A stretch of DNA of 51,295 nucleotides from UBA1181 sp045601045 (GTDB taxonomy: Bacteria > Bacteroidota > Bacteroidia > Bacteroidales > Paludibacteraceae): contig JAZRZA010000009.1 in NCBI GenBank assembly GCA_045601045.1, forward strand, positions 1-51,295, given 5' to 3'. Of this stretch, positions 25,054-33,297 are shown piece after piece. A model generated the notes under the pieces. That model ran no database searches, had not been told where the DNA came from, and saw only the letters and a program-made list of their open reading frames with translations. Within the stretch, counting starts at the first letter, position 1, and every line of letters begins with the position of its first letter. The position numbers were made by a program, and so were the translations under genes.

Positions 25054-26076
25054 TCAGACATTTAATCCACCATCCGGCAGCCAATCCAACCACTCTACCA
25101 AACCCTCTTTTGAGGCATAAAATTCTCTGTTTTGTAGAGGAAACTTTTGATATAAATTGGCAGAAATCCGACTTCCGACAAACCACACACGAATATGGTA
25201 CGGAAAGTCAAACACCGCCGATGAAAAGAGCGTATAAGCCTCTTCGAAACGAATTCCATTCAAGGTCAATAATTGCATCGGAACTGATTGGTCAAACACA
25301 CATGCATCAGGAAAATATCGCTTATAATCAGTCACTTCCCTTGGATGTGGCTTAATCAAAAGATCCGAGGTCCCTACTCGCTCCAATATCTTCGCGTAAA
25401 TAGCGATCTTCTCGTTTTCCGTGATGTAACCATCCTCTGAAAGTGGTTGTGTCAGAAGAATCTTTTTACATGACGCCAATTGCTCACATCGCCCCTTATC
25501 CAGACCAAACAGATTATTCACGAAATTCCGTTTCTCCTGACTCGCCTCGTCCCACATCGACTGAAACGATCGAACAGACAATTTCGGAGAAGAATAGACA
25601 TCCCCCGTACTCGTCAATCCAGTCAGATGAATAGATTTACAGCTATATTCATACCCCGCATAGGGAACATCCATGCAATACAAGGGTCCTGCCCACAACG
25701 AACGGATTCTCTTCTTCAACGTATATTTTTTTCGCCAAGGATAGGGAACGTAGTTCAAGGTACCATCTTCCAACAACGAGAAAGGCTTCTTTCGGAAGAT
25801 GTATTTGGAATAGGTAAGATGATCATGCCCCCAATAGTTCAGACCTCTTTTGAGCAGAAAAGGATATTCAAAGACAAGCTGGGTACGATAGTAGTGCCGA
25901 TTCTTCAAAAGATCTCGGTAATGTCCGATGAAATGGCCCTTTATGACATCACTGACACCTTCACTCCAAAAAAAGAAGGTATGGTTGACCTCCTCTTCCG
26001 ACACCAACAAAAAATATTGAAGGAGCCCATGGAGAGAGTCCAACACACAAACATTTTTAACCCAACCGTACTTCAT
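25054..26076 (-). CDS. GT52-like sialyltransferase
   Basis: The 340-residue protein resembles GT52 enzymes (bacterial sialyltransferases of the Lst type). Visible elements are SLLEDGTLNYV, with the conserved EDG, KKILLTQPLSEDG near residue 190, LLIKPHPRE near 235, and the late TLFSSAVFD, matching the pattern KPHPR and the serine-rich S-S of GT52 and related polysialyl/sialyltransferases. It is the last gene of an operon that makes a CMP-nonulosonate, and CMP-sugars are the donors of this family. The combination makes transfer of a legionaminic-type sugar the most likely role. It could also use another CMP-sugar. Confidence 0.78.
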   Translation of the reverse strand: MKYGWVKNVCVLDSLHGLLQYFLLVSEEEVNHTFFFWSEGVSDVIKGHFIGHYRDLLKNRHYYRTQLVFEYPFLLKRGLNYWGHDHLTYSKYIFRKKPFSLLEDGTLNYVPYPWRKKYTLKKRIRSLWAGPLYCMDVPYAGYEYSCKSIHLTGLTSTGDVYSSPKLSVRSFQSMWDEASQEKRNFVNNLFGLDKGRCEQLASCKKILLTQPLSEDGYITENEKIAIYAKILERVGTSDLLIKPHPREVTDYKRYFPDACVFDQSVPMQLLTLNGIRFEEAYTLFSSAVFDFPYHIRVWFVGSRISANLYQKFPLQNREFYASKEGLVEWLDWLPDGGLNV

Positions 26077-26081
26077 CCTAC

Positions 26082-27116
26082 TTATTTTAGATGGCGAACT
26101 AAATCCCTTGCCTTCATCAAATCAGCAGGTTGGCCAATATCTATCCATGTTCCATTCAACGGATAACGGATCACCTTCTTGTTCTGGGAAATCAATTTCT
26201 CGATCAAATCGGTCGCATTGAAGAAAGTATTGTCCGGAATCTCACTCAATACACTCTTCTTGATGAGGTAGATACCCGCATTAGCATAGTAATCAAATTT
26301 AGGTTTCTCCAATAGCCCCTTGATTTCACGCCCATCCAAATCCAAAATGCCATACGGAATGCTGACGTTATAAGGCACAGCCGCCACGGACATATCCGCA
26401 CCATGCGTCTGAAAATGGATAAAAAAATCTTCGTAATCTATATTCGTGAAAAGATCCGAATTCATCACTAAAACCGTATCATTGTAGAAAGCCTCAACAA
26501 ACTTAATGCTTCCTATTGTACCCAAAAATTGAGGTTCCCTGAATGTACGGACCTGCACGCCACCGCGAGGAGAGTGAAAATGCTCCTCTATTTGCTCATG
26601 CAGATAATTGACCGTCACATTCACATGGTTGACACCATACGAAATCAATCTATCTATATTATGATCTATGATGCACTTGTCGCCAACTGGAAGAAGCGGT
26701 TTGGGGGTCTTCTCCGTCAAGGGACGCAAACGTTCCCCTTTTCCACCCGCCATAAGCACCGCATCTATCGGCAAATGCGACTTGTACTTCTGAAGATTCA
26801 CTACATCAACGATGTGTCGATCCTCATTCAAAATCGGAATGAAAAGAATCTTTCGCTCACGGAAATCTTTCAAATGAGCCACATCAAATTCAGACTCACG
26901 AATGAACTTGAAGTCACGATGCATGATGGTCTGCACCGCATCGGACAACTGCGCGCCAGATATCAAACCTCGGCGAATATCACCGTCGGTAAGAGTGCCT
27001 ACCATACGACTCTCACCATCCACAACCAGAAGCGACATGGTATCGTGCGAAATGCTATTCAGCGCGATGAGAGCATCTTTTATCGTGGAATGCTCTTGAA
27101 TCAAAAAATTCATCAT
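26082..27116 (-). CDS. ptmE: PtmE-like CBS-domain sugar nucleotidyltransferase
   Basis: Residues 1-115 contain a pair of CBS motifs (LLVVDGESRMVGTLTDGDIRRG and ILFIPILNEDRHIVDVV), and residues 118-345 a nucleotidyltransferase domain beginning DAVLMAGGKGERLRPLTEKTPKPLLPVGDK, here recognised by the core MAGGKGERLRPLT. The CBS-NTase fusion is typical of PtmE, which makes GDP-GlcN(Ac) for the GDP-dependent legionaminic acid route of Campylobacter. The reading frame starts with TTG at 27122, so I prefer the ATG at 27116 (MMNFLIQEHST), 6 bp after the stop of the CMP-sugar synthetase. Its presence suggests that LegB and LegC may act on GDP-linked rather than UDP-linked substrates. Confidence 0.85.
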   Translation of the reverse strand: MMNFLIQEHSTIKDALIALNSISHDTMSLLVVDGESRMVGTLTDGDIRRGLISGAQLSDAVQTIMHRDFKFIRESEFDVAHLKDFRERKILFIPILNEDRHIVDVVNLQKYKSHLPIDAVLMAGGKGERLRPLTEKTPKPLLPVGDKCIIDHNIDRLISYGVNHVNVTVNYLHEQIEEHFHSPRGGVQVRTFREPQFLGTIGSIKFVEAFYNDTVLVMNSDLFTNIDYEDFFIHFQTHGADMSVAAVPYNVSIPYGILDLDGREIKGLLEKPKFDYYANAGIYLIKKSVLSEIPDNTFFNATDLIEKLISQNKKVIRYPLNGTWIDIGQPADLMKARDLVRHLK

Positions 27117-27122
27117 CTCCAA

Positions 27123-27896
27123 TTATTTAGACCAACTTAACGCTTTCTTATAGACTTGAATATACCCTTCCTTGTTCTCCCATAGGTATTTGGCGATTAC
27201 TTGCATCAAGTAATAATCTTCCTCCGAATCTATATCCAAAATACCGGAATCGAACATCAACACCGCATCACAATTCGAGTTGAAGAATGTCGGATGATCC
27301 TTTTCCTTCAACGCCTTAGGTGAATAGGCGTAAATAGAGGCATTCATATCATAGAAGACCGGAGCCTCTTGACGAGTCGTGAAATTGGCGGATATCGCTT
27401 TTTTAAAGAATCCATCCTCTTCTTTGACCATATTGAAGTATGGATTCCTACGGGAATGAGTGACAGAATAGACCACATCCACCTCTGGGCGGGAAACCTT
27501 GCGGTCTATCGCATTCTTCACATCTTCCACGGAACGAAGCGGAGAGGTGATATCCAAATCCACCACCACATCGTACGCAACGCCATTCAACGTTTCCGCT
27601 CTCTTCAAGCAATCGTATATCACGGAGACCTTCGCCACCTTATCCCCTGCCAAACTCTCATCACGTCGAAGCACCATGACAGGAACCTCCGTCACCTGTC
27701 CGATCAGACGAATCAAATCCTCACTATCTGTATTCAATGCGATATCGCATCGGTTACCCTCCGCATACTGTTCAATGTACATGGCGATGGCTGCCAACGA
27801 ATACCAACACAGCGGCAATTCACAAAATTCGCGTGCGTTCTTCCCTTTCACACCTTTTGATCCGGCCCTTCCGCAAAGCGTAAATAAAATATTCAT
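27123..27896 (-). CDS. legF: CMP-nonulosonate (legionaminate) cytidylyltransferase
   Basis: This enzyme of 257 residues activates a nonulosonic acid with CTP. The N-terminus has the signature TLCGRAGSKGVKGKNAREF, a variant of RxGSKGxxxKN found in NeuA, LegF and PseF. VLRRDESLAGDKV, VVDLDITSPLR and SRRNPYFNMV follow, with an acidic active-site stretch in the middle. It lies between the PtmE-like gene and two oxidoreductase genes. Legionaminate is preferred over neuraminate because legB, legC and ptmE are in the same operon; the sequence alone would not tell. Confidence 0.88.
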   Translation of the reverse strand: MNILFTLCGRAGSKGVKGKNAREFCELPLCWYSLAAIAMYIEQYAEGNRCDIALNTDSEDLIRLIGQVTEVPVMVLRRDESLAGDKVAKVSVIYDCLKRAETLNGVAYDVVVDLDITSPLRSVEDVKNAIDRKVSRPEVDVVYSVTHSRRNPYFNMVKEEDGFFKKAISANFTTRQEAPVFYDMNASIYAYSPKALKEKDHPTFFNSNCDAVLMFDSGILDIDSEEDYYLMQVIAKYLWENKEGYIQVYKKALSWSK

Positions 27897-27923
27897 ATCT
27901 ATTTGATCTAAACTAACCTAATT

Positions 27924-28868
27924 TTATATGATCGACTTTGTTAATTTCAATACTTGAATAGCGTGTCTCACATTGCTATCATTCATCTCCCTTCCTTCTA
28001 TAATATCCAAGAAATGCCGCAGTTCCGCCATTTGGAACGCATTCCGTCCACAGTCGAAACGAAGGGTTCTCCCCTCCTTCAGAAAGGTGACATTTCCTGC
28101 GATAATATCGCATTGGATCGTCTCTTCATGAGTGAAAATATCAAGGGTACGCAATGGTTTACGACCAAAGTAATCCAAATGCAATTCGAATGTCAGTTTG
28201 TCATTTTTCGCGACATAAAGCGCCGTGTCATTGCTATCAATCTCCAAATTGGAGAATCTTCCCACCACACCATGACACTCGGTTGGTTGTCCGAAAATCC
28301 ATGTCAAATAATCCCACTCGTGAATCAAGTCTATATCCACCCCACCGCCTAATTTCGCCTGGGCGCTATACGTCTGTCGATAATCTTGACCAGGTCGCCA
28401 ATCAGGCAAATAACTGGATGAAATCGCACGAACCGACACCACTTTACCAAGATCGATATTCTCTTTCACATATTGAAGCACAGGATTATAACGCAAAGGA
28501 CAAGCCACATACGACGTGAGCTTATCCAACTCCGCGACAACCAATTCATCCACAAGATAAGACGAGAAAACGGGTTTCTCAATAAAAAAAGATTTCGTAT
28601 GGTTATAAAACTGAAGCACAGTATCCAGATGGGCGGCTGTTGGATTGGTGATAAAAACCACATCGTAATCCTTCTGTACGGATTCTCCGCTCTGATACTG
28701 CTTATTCACCCTTGAAACAATCTCATCAGGAAGCACTCGTCCCATATTGTTTCGATATAGATCAATGGTATAACTATCCCCCCCGGCATCCAATAAATCA
28801 CACAGATTGCCAAAGTGTCGTTTTCCGATGGATCCCATTCCTACAAAGGCGATGTTATAATGCTTCAT
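27924..28868 (-). CDS. Gfo/Idh/MocA-family oxidoreductase 1
   Basis: The N-terminal 120 residues form a NAD(P)-binding domain (NIAFVGMGSIGKRHFGNL), with ITNPTAAH and FFIEKPVFSS, the EKP motif containing the catalytic lysine. The C-terminal domain includes LRYNPVLQYVKE, YLPDWRPGQDYRQTYSA and GGGVDIDLIHEWDYL. It shares the YLPDW.P element with its neighbour at 28883, so the pair is paralogous. Such oxidoreductases accompany CMP-nonulosonate synthetase genes in several surface-glycan loci, but their reaction is not settled. I infer a redox or epimerisation step on the nonulosonate or its precursor. Confidence 0.78.
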   Translation of the reverse strand: MKHYNIAFVGMGSIGKRHFGNLCDLLDAGGDSYTIDLYRNNMGRVLPDEIVSRVNKQYQSGESVQKDYDVVFITNPTAAHLDTVLQFYNHTKSFFIEKPVFSSYLVDELVVAELDKLTSYVACPLRYNPVLQYVKENIDLGKVVSVRAISSSYLPDWRPGQDYRQTYSAQAKLGGGVDIDLIHEWDYLTWIFGQPTECHGVVGRFSNLEIDSNDTALYVAKNDKLTFELHLDYFGRKPLRTLDIFTHEETIQCDIIAGNVTFLKEGRTLRFDCGRNAFQMAELRHFLDIIEGREMNDSNVRHAIQVLKLTKSII

Positions 28869-28882
28869 TCTTTCTCAAATTT

Positions 28883-29872
28883 TTATGCTTCAATTTTATC
28901 GATGAGATTTAAAACCTCTTTATCTTTCTCGAAATCCCAAGCGGGCACATATGTCGGTTCATTAATCTGCTTGAAAAAAGCGTTCAATTCTTCCCTATAC
29001 GGATTTTCCGTGATAAACGACGCATACCCCTCCACATGTTCCGACGCATCCGAGAAAGAGATGTTCTCATCCTTTTTTTGGTCAATATTATAGACATTGA
29101 GCGAATCTGCCGTACCATTCCAGGAGAGTTGCAAACGCTCTCCATAGACATCTATGTGGCGATATGGTTTGCGTGCGACCACATCCACCGCAAAAACACC
29201 TTTCGCGCCGGTTTCGTGCTCCAAAGTGATCAAATAATTATCGTTGTACGAGATATTCAATTCCGTATTCTTACTCTTTACCGCGTGAAATCGCTTGACA
29301 GGACCAAATGCGGTCACCAACCAAGGCAGGTCAATCGCCATAATTTCACGACATCCATTGGTCTTAGGATTCCCGATGAAATAATTGTTATAACTCTCCC
29401 ATGGATGCCAATCCGGAAGATATTGTCCTACATGGTAAATATAATTCAACGGAGCGTTCGACGCCTTTCTTTCCGCCGCCACCCTCTCTATAATCGTCTG
29501 AGTCTCCTTGCGATACAAAAAAGTGGAAGATAGGAACAAAACGAGATTCTTCTCTTTTGCCAACGCCATGTTCTCATCATAACCATCCTGTACCAAATTT
29601 ATTTCGGTGAAAACATGTAAATTTAGGGAAAGGCACTTTCTGATAATGGCGGCATGGGAAAGTGGAGAGGTGGAGATAACTGCCGCATCAATCGCATGAG
29701 ACATGCACGCCTCCTCAATGCTGCCATAACAAGGCACCCCAAATTTCTCTTGCACCTCCGCGCATCGAGACGCCTGGCTATCTACACCAAACAATTCTAT
29801 ATTATCTTTTTCGCTCATTAGACGGATTCTACGCTTTCCCATAGAACCGAGACCGATCACTATTACTTTCAT
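28883..29872 (-). CDS. Gfo/Idh/MocA-family oxidoreductase 2
   Basis: The protein begins MKVIVIGLGSMGKRRIRLM and has ISTSPLSHAAII. Where neighbour 1 has the catalytic EKP, this protein has FTEINLVQDGY, so the usual lysine appears to be missing. YLPDWHPWESYNNYFIG, GCREIMAIDLPWL and YNDNYLITLEHETG follow. It starts 4 bp downstream of neuC and ends 14 bp before the first oxidoreductase gene. The lost lysine suggests either a changed chemistry or a heteromeric arrangement with its partner. Confidence 0.78.
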   Translation of the reverse strand: MKVIVIGLGSMGKRRIRLMSEKDNIELFGVDSQASRCAEVQEKFGVPCYGSIEEACMSHAIDAAVISTSPLSHAAIIRKCLSLNLHVFTEINLVQDGYDENMALAKEKNLVLFLSSTFLYRKETQTIIERVAAERKASNAPLNYIYHVGQYLPDWHPWESYNNYFIGNPKTNGCREIMAIDLPWLVTAFGPVKRFHAVKSKNTELNISYNDNYLITLEHETGAKGVFAVDVVARKPYRHIDVYGERLQLSWNGTADSLNVYNIDQKKDENISFSDASEHVEGYASFITENPYREELNAFFKQINEPTYVPAWDFEKDKEVLNLIDKIEA

Positions 29873-29875
29873 ATC

Positions 29876-31033
29876 TTAGAGATTATAGAATGATTTCTTG
29901 ATTATTCCATCCAAAGGATATTTCTTGATGATGTTAAATATAGTTTCAAGAGTGTTGGCTTTCTCGTAAGGATTGGATGCTGTTTTACACTTTGTAATAA
30001 CATCATCAGAAAGGACTTTCTTTAGTCCTTTTCGCATGCCTTCAAGTGTTGCAGGCACATCAATAACAGACTCGCCACGAGTTCTTCCTTGCTGACGATT
30101 GCCAATATTCAAAGTTGGAATATTGAAAGATGGTGCTTCGACTAGACCGCTGGAAGAATTGCCTATCACAGCAGTTGTGTACTTCAAAGCAGAATAATAA
30201 CGTTTCTTGCCAAGAGATGTTATTGCATAGGCCTTATCGGGATTCTTTGCAACATAATCATTTATTATCTGTATGATTACGCGACCATCTGTATCAGAAT
30301 TTGGCAGAGTAAATAGTAATTGATACTCATCATTTATATCACCTAATGCTGTTAGCAAATTCATACATTGATCAGCTGCTGTTGCATTTTCCATTGTAGC
30401 AGGATGGAAGGTGACAAGCAAAAACTTTTTACCCAATTTGAAATTGAGACTATCTTCCAGATCTTGCAACTTCATTATCTGCTCATTATGGATGTTATTA
30501 ACACCTAACGCCCCCGTACTCCATACATGTTCAGGATGCTCGCCTAATTGAATGACACGCTTGCGGTATTCATCAGTTTCTGTAAAATGCAAATGCGACA
30601 TTTTTGTTATTGAATGGCGTATAGCATCGTCATAAGCACCTTCTGATATTGCACCTCCTGCAATATGAGCTATAGGAACTTTGTTGATAAGACAAGCTTC
30701 TGCCGCTGCAAGCATCTCATAACGATCACCTAAGATTATAGCCAAATCAGGTTTCAATTCGTCCAAAGCATCAGCAAATCCAATTAACCCCAACCCCATA
30801 GATTTAACCGTTCCGACAGCCGTGTCAGAAGACATCATCATTTCAACTTTCTTGTCAATATGAAAACCATCTGCTTCTATCTCGGTGTATGTCATACCAA
30901 ACTCAGGAGACAGATGCATATTTGTAGCAATAATCTGAAGTTGCAATTCGGGATCTTCTGCTATTAGGCGAACTAAACGAGACATAATGCCATAATCAGC
31001 ACGCGTGCCTGTGAATACGCAAACTTTTCTCAT
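29876..31033 (-). CDS. neuC: Hydrolysing UDP/GDP-N-acetylhexosamine 2-epimerase (NeuC/LegG)
   Basis: The N-terminus VCVFTGTRADYGIMSRLVR is diagnostic of NeuC/LegG/PseG-like hydrolysing epimerases, along with IILGDRYEMLAAA, AHIAGGAISEGAYDDAIRHSITK and the C-terminal GNSSSGLVEAPSF and NIGNRQQGR. The 385-residue size fits. In legionaminate synthesis this enzyme removes the nucleotide and inverts C2 to give the 6-deoxy-mannose-type sugar that NeuB condenses with PEP. The gene lies 3 bp from neuB. It and the next three genes are visibly AT-richer than legB and legC. Confidence 0.93.
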   Translation of the reverse strand: MRKVCVFTGTRADYGIMSRLVRLIAEDPELQLQIIATNMHLSPEFGMTYTEIEADGFHIDKKVEMMMSSDTAVGTVKSMGLGLIGFADALDELKPDLAIILGDRYEMLAAAEACLINKVPIAHIAGGAISEGAYDDAIRHSITKMSHLHFTETDEYRKRVIQLGEHPEHVWSTGALGVNNIHNEQIMKLQDLEDSLNFKLGKKFLLVTFHPATMENATAADQCMNLLTALGDINDEYQLLFTLPNSDTDGRVIIQIINDYVAKNPDKAYAITSLGKKRYYSALKYTTAVIGNSSSGLVEAPSFNIPTLNIGNRQQGRTRGESVIDVPATLEGMRKGLKKVLSDDVITKCKTASNPYEKANTLETIFNIIKKYPLDGIIKKSFYNL

Positions 31034-31036
31034 AGT

Positions 31037-32041
31037 TTAGATCTCAATTGGTTCATCATAAACAAAATCACGGATAGCTTTTGTGCCTAGCACGCTATCC
31101 CATAACATTGGAGATATGCCATTTCCAGGACGCTTGACCGTGAGATTCTCTTCTGTGAGCAACTCACCTGCTTTAATATCTCGAGCAGCAATGATACTTT
31201 TACGAGCAATCTTGATATTCTTTTTTTCGGAATTAGACACGACCTTCAAGCCAGTTCCAACAGCCATTTCAATATTTCTAATAGCATCTACCATTTCTTT
31301 CAACTCATTGGGTTCCAAAGAAGCGACATGGTCAGGGCCTGGAAGGTTGTGATTAAGAGTAAAATGCTTCTCTATAACCTCAGCGCCCATAGCTACTGCT
31401 GCAATTGGAACTTCAATTCCCTTTGTATGATCAGAATATCCTACTCGAACACCAAAGGTATCACGAAGTGTGAGCATTGCCTTAAGATTAACATCCTCGT
31501 AAGGTGTAGGATATTCGGTGTTGCAATGAAGCAGGATAATATCTTCGCGTTTCATTCCACCATCAATGAGAATATTGAGAGCATCTTCTATCTCACCAAT
31601 ACGAGACATACCTGTAGATAGGATAACTGGCATACAAAGTTTTGCAATCTTACGTAGATAAGGAAGATTCGTTATCTCTCCTGATGGGACTTTCATATAG
31701 TCCATACCAATCTCTGCCAACAAATCTATTGAAGGCATATCAAAAGGAGTAGACATAAACTTAACTCCAACTTCTTCGCAGTAGGATTTCAGTGGTTTAT
31801 AGTCATCAAGTGTGAGATGTATCTTTTTACACATCTCTAGCTGGCTTTCCTGCGTGCCGGTATTGGTCTTCTGATACTCGGCCATCTCTGCAAATTGAGA
31901 GATTACCAATTCAGGCTTTGCCGTTTGGAATTTTACATAGTCAACACCTGCTTCTTTTGCTTTTACAACAAGCCGTTTTGCAAGTTCATAATTGCCATTA
32001 TGATTTACCCCTGCTTCTGCTATGATTATGACATGCTTCAT
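31037..32041 (-). CDS. neuB: N-acetylneuraminate/legionaminate synthase
   Basis: This condensing enzyme joins PEP to a mannosamine-type sugar to make a nonulosonic acid. The N-terminal TIM barrel has IIAEAGVNHNGNYELAK, KFQTAKPELV, STPFDMPSID, KVPSGEITNLPYL, STGMSRIGEI, LHCNTEYPTPYEDVNL and GYSDHT; the C-terminal antifreeze-like SAF domain starts around RKSIIAARDIKAGE. I start at ATG 32041 (MKHVIIIAEAG), which overlaps the stop of the HAD gene as ATGA; the longer frame to 32080 would add a lysine-rich leader belonging to that gene's end. Substrate is more likely the legionaminate precursor than ManNAc, given legB and legC. Confidence 0.95.
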   Translation of the reverse strand: MKHVIIIAEAGVNHNGNYELAKRLVVKAKEAGVDYVKFQTAKPELVISQFAEMAEYQKTNTGTQESQLEMCKKIHLTLDDYKPLKSYCEEVGVKFMSTPFDMPSIDLLAEIGMDYMKVPSGEITNLPYLRKIAKLCMPVILSTGMSRIGEIEDALNILIDGGMKREDIILLHCNTEYPTPYEDVNLKAMLTLRDTFGVRVGYSDHTKGIEVPIAAVAMGAEVIEKHFTLNHNLPGPDHVASLEPNELKEMVDAIRNIEMAVGTGLKVVSNSEKKNIKIARKSIIAARDIKAGELLTEENLTVKRPGNGISPMLWDSVLGTKAIRDFVYDEPIEI

Positions 32042-32355
32042 TTCTTCTTTGCTTTTAATTTTTCTCCAATTTCTTTCCAATTATCCTTTGCAGTAATGGC
32101 TCGGTCATCAATCCAAACATCTCCTATAGGCTTACCCATAAAAAGTTGATGATACTTGACACCATAACGCTTGAGCCAGTCAACAGTCATTTCATATTCA
32201 ACCCACGTACGTGCACTATATATAATAATTGTATTACCTGCATCATATAGTTCGTTGATAGTCTTTACCGCATCAGCCTTTGGTTCAGCAAGACAACGAG
32301 AAAACTGCCTCATTTCGGTACAGATTGTACCATCCATATCTATTACTATTTGCAT
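32038..32355 (-). CDS. Small HAD-family phosphatase
   Basis: At only 105 residues this is a capless HAD protein, yet all four motifs can be seen: IDMDGTI (nucleophile Asp6 and Asp8), the serine of IIIYSARTW, lysine in MGKPIG and the acidic pair in VWIDDRA. It would act on a small phosphorylated substrate or on a phosphorylated protein-bound group. It is coupled to neuB (ATGA) and begins at the stop of the ATP-grasp gene (shared base 32355). The tight ATP-grasp, HAD, neuB order suggests a common pathway. The substrate is unknown. Confidence 0.82.
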   Translation of the reverse strand: MQIVIDMDGTICTEMRQFSRCLAEPKADAVKTINELYDAGNTIIIYSARTWVEYEMTVDWLKRYGVKYHQLFMGKPIGDVWIDDRAITAKDNWKEIGEKLKAKKK

Positions 32356-33287
32356 TAGAATATAACTTCATTAAAATATCTGACCATAACGGTATTATCG
32401 CGCCAGTCAGTTATTGGTTTTATACTATTCCCTAAGTATTCATTAAGAATCATTTTGATAATACCCGATCCAGCTCCAATGCTGGTAACGACAGCACCTC
32501 CGAGACGGGGATTAATCTCCATCACATAAACATTACCGTTGGTATTATCCTTAATATACTGAATTGTGATTGGACCTCGGAACTGACCCGCAGTCAATAT
32601 CTTCTTTGATTCTTCTATAATAGCTGTATCTTTAACAGTCTTGCTTCTAACGGCCTCACCTCCCACAGTCTCAAGTCGAATACGAGGAACAACAGATGTA
32701 ACCACACCGAATTGGCTTACATAACAATCTACAGAAAATTCCGTATGATCTGCGATAAACTCAGAAACAAGATATTGCGAAGAATCTACTTCAGGAAGTT
32801 CTGCTTCTGTTTTGCATACAATGATGCCTTTAGAAGCAGAACCTGTACGAGGTTTCAAAATTACAGGATACCTAAAGGTAGAAGGATCTGTATAGAATGC
32901 CGGTTGACTAATATTGTGTTTTCGGAACCATTCTGCAGAAAAAACTTTGTCGAACATGATGTTGCAAAGTTCTGGTGCAGATACTGGAATAAATACGTTA
33001 GGACACAACATCTTCAATTCACTGATAACATATATGGCAGGATCTACAAAAGCGAGAACTATATTGATGTTGTACTTCTCTATGTTAGCTTTTAAATCAT
33101 CCAAAAGATCTTTATCCTTCCATTTTTTCCCAATGATCACCACGCCTACACATGCAATAGGGACCTCATTCTCAAGCTCATAAGAGAAAATGTTTACATT
33201 GTGCCCCATCTCTTTTGCTGTACTTTTGAAATGGTTAGCAACAGATACACGTTTTGCACCTCCGAGGAATAATATGTTTATATCCAT
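32355..33287 (-). CDS. ATP-grasp ligase in the nonulosonate operon
   Basis: The protein has a pre-ATP-grasp domain (MDINILFLGGAKRVSVANHF), then PVILKPRTGSASKGI, LVSEFIADHTEFSVD, a RIRLETVGGEAVRSKTV loop and the metal-binding VYVMEINPRLGG. The last motifs resemble carbamoyl-phosphate-synthase-type and PylC-type ligases, which form amide bonds through an acylphosphate. I start at 33287 because this ATG comes 11 bp after the legC stop. It lies exactly where a LegH acetyltransferase would normally follow LegC, and no LegH is visible in the operon. It may therefore acylate the 4-amino sugar with an amino acid. That role is inferred from position. Confidence 0.85.
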   Translation of the reverse strand: MDINILFLGGAKRVSVANHFKSTAKEMGHNVNIFSYELENEVPIACVGVVIIGKKWKDKDLLDDLKANIEKYNINIVLAFVDPAIYVISELKMLCPNVFIPVSAPELCNIMFDKVFSAEWFRKHNISQPAFYTDPSTFRYPVILKPRTGSASKGIIVCKTEAELPEVDSSQYLVSEFIADHTEFSVDCYVSQFGVVTSVVPRIRLETVGGEAVRSKTVKDTAIIEESKKILTAGQFRGPITIQYIKDNTNGNVYVMEINPRLGGAVVTSIGAGSGIIKMILNEYLGNSIKPITDWRDNTVMVRYFNEVIF

Positions 33288-33297
33288 AGTTTCTGTT

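Noticed and set aside
25480..26166. 228-codon plus-strand frame opposite the GT52 gene
   Set aside because: It is arginine and isoleucine rich without any motif, as expected for a shadow frame.
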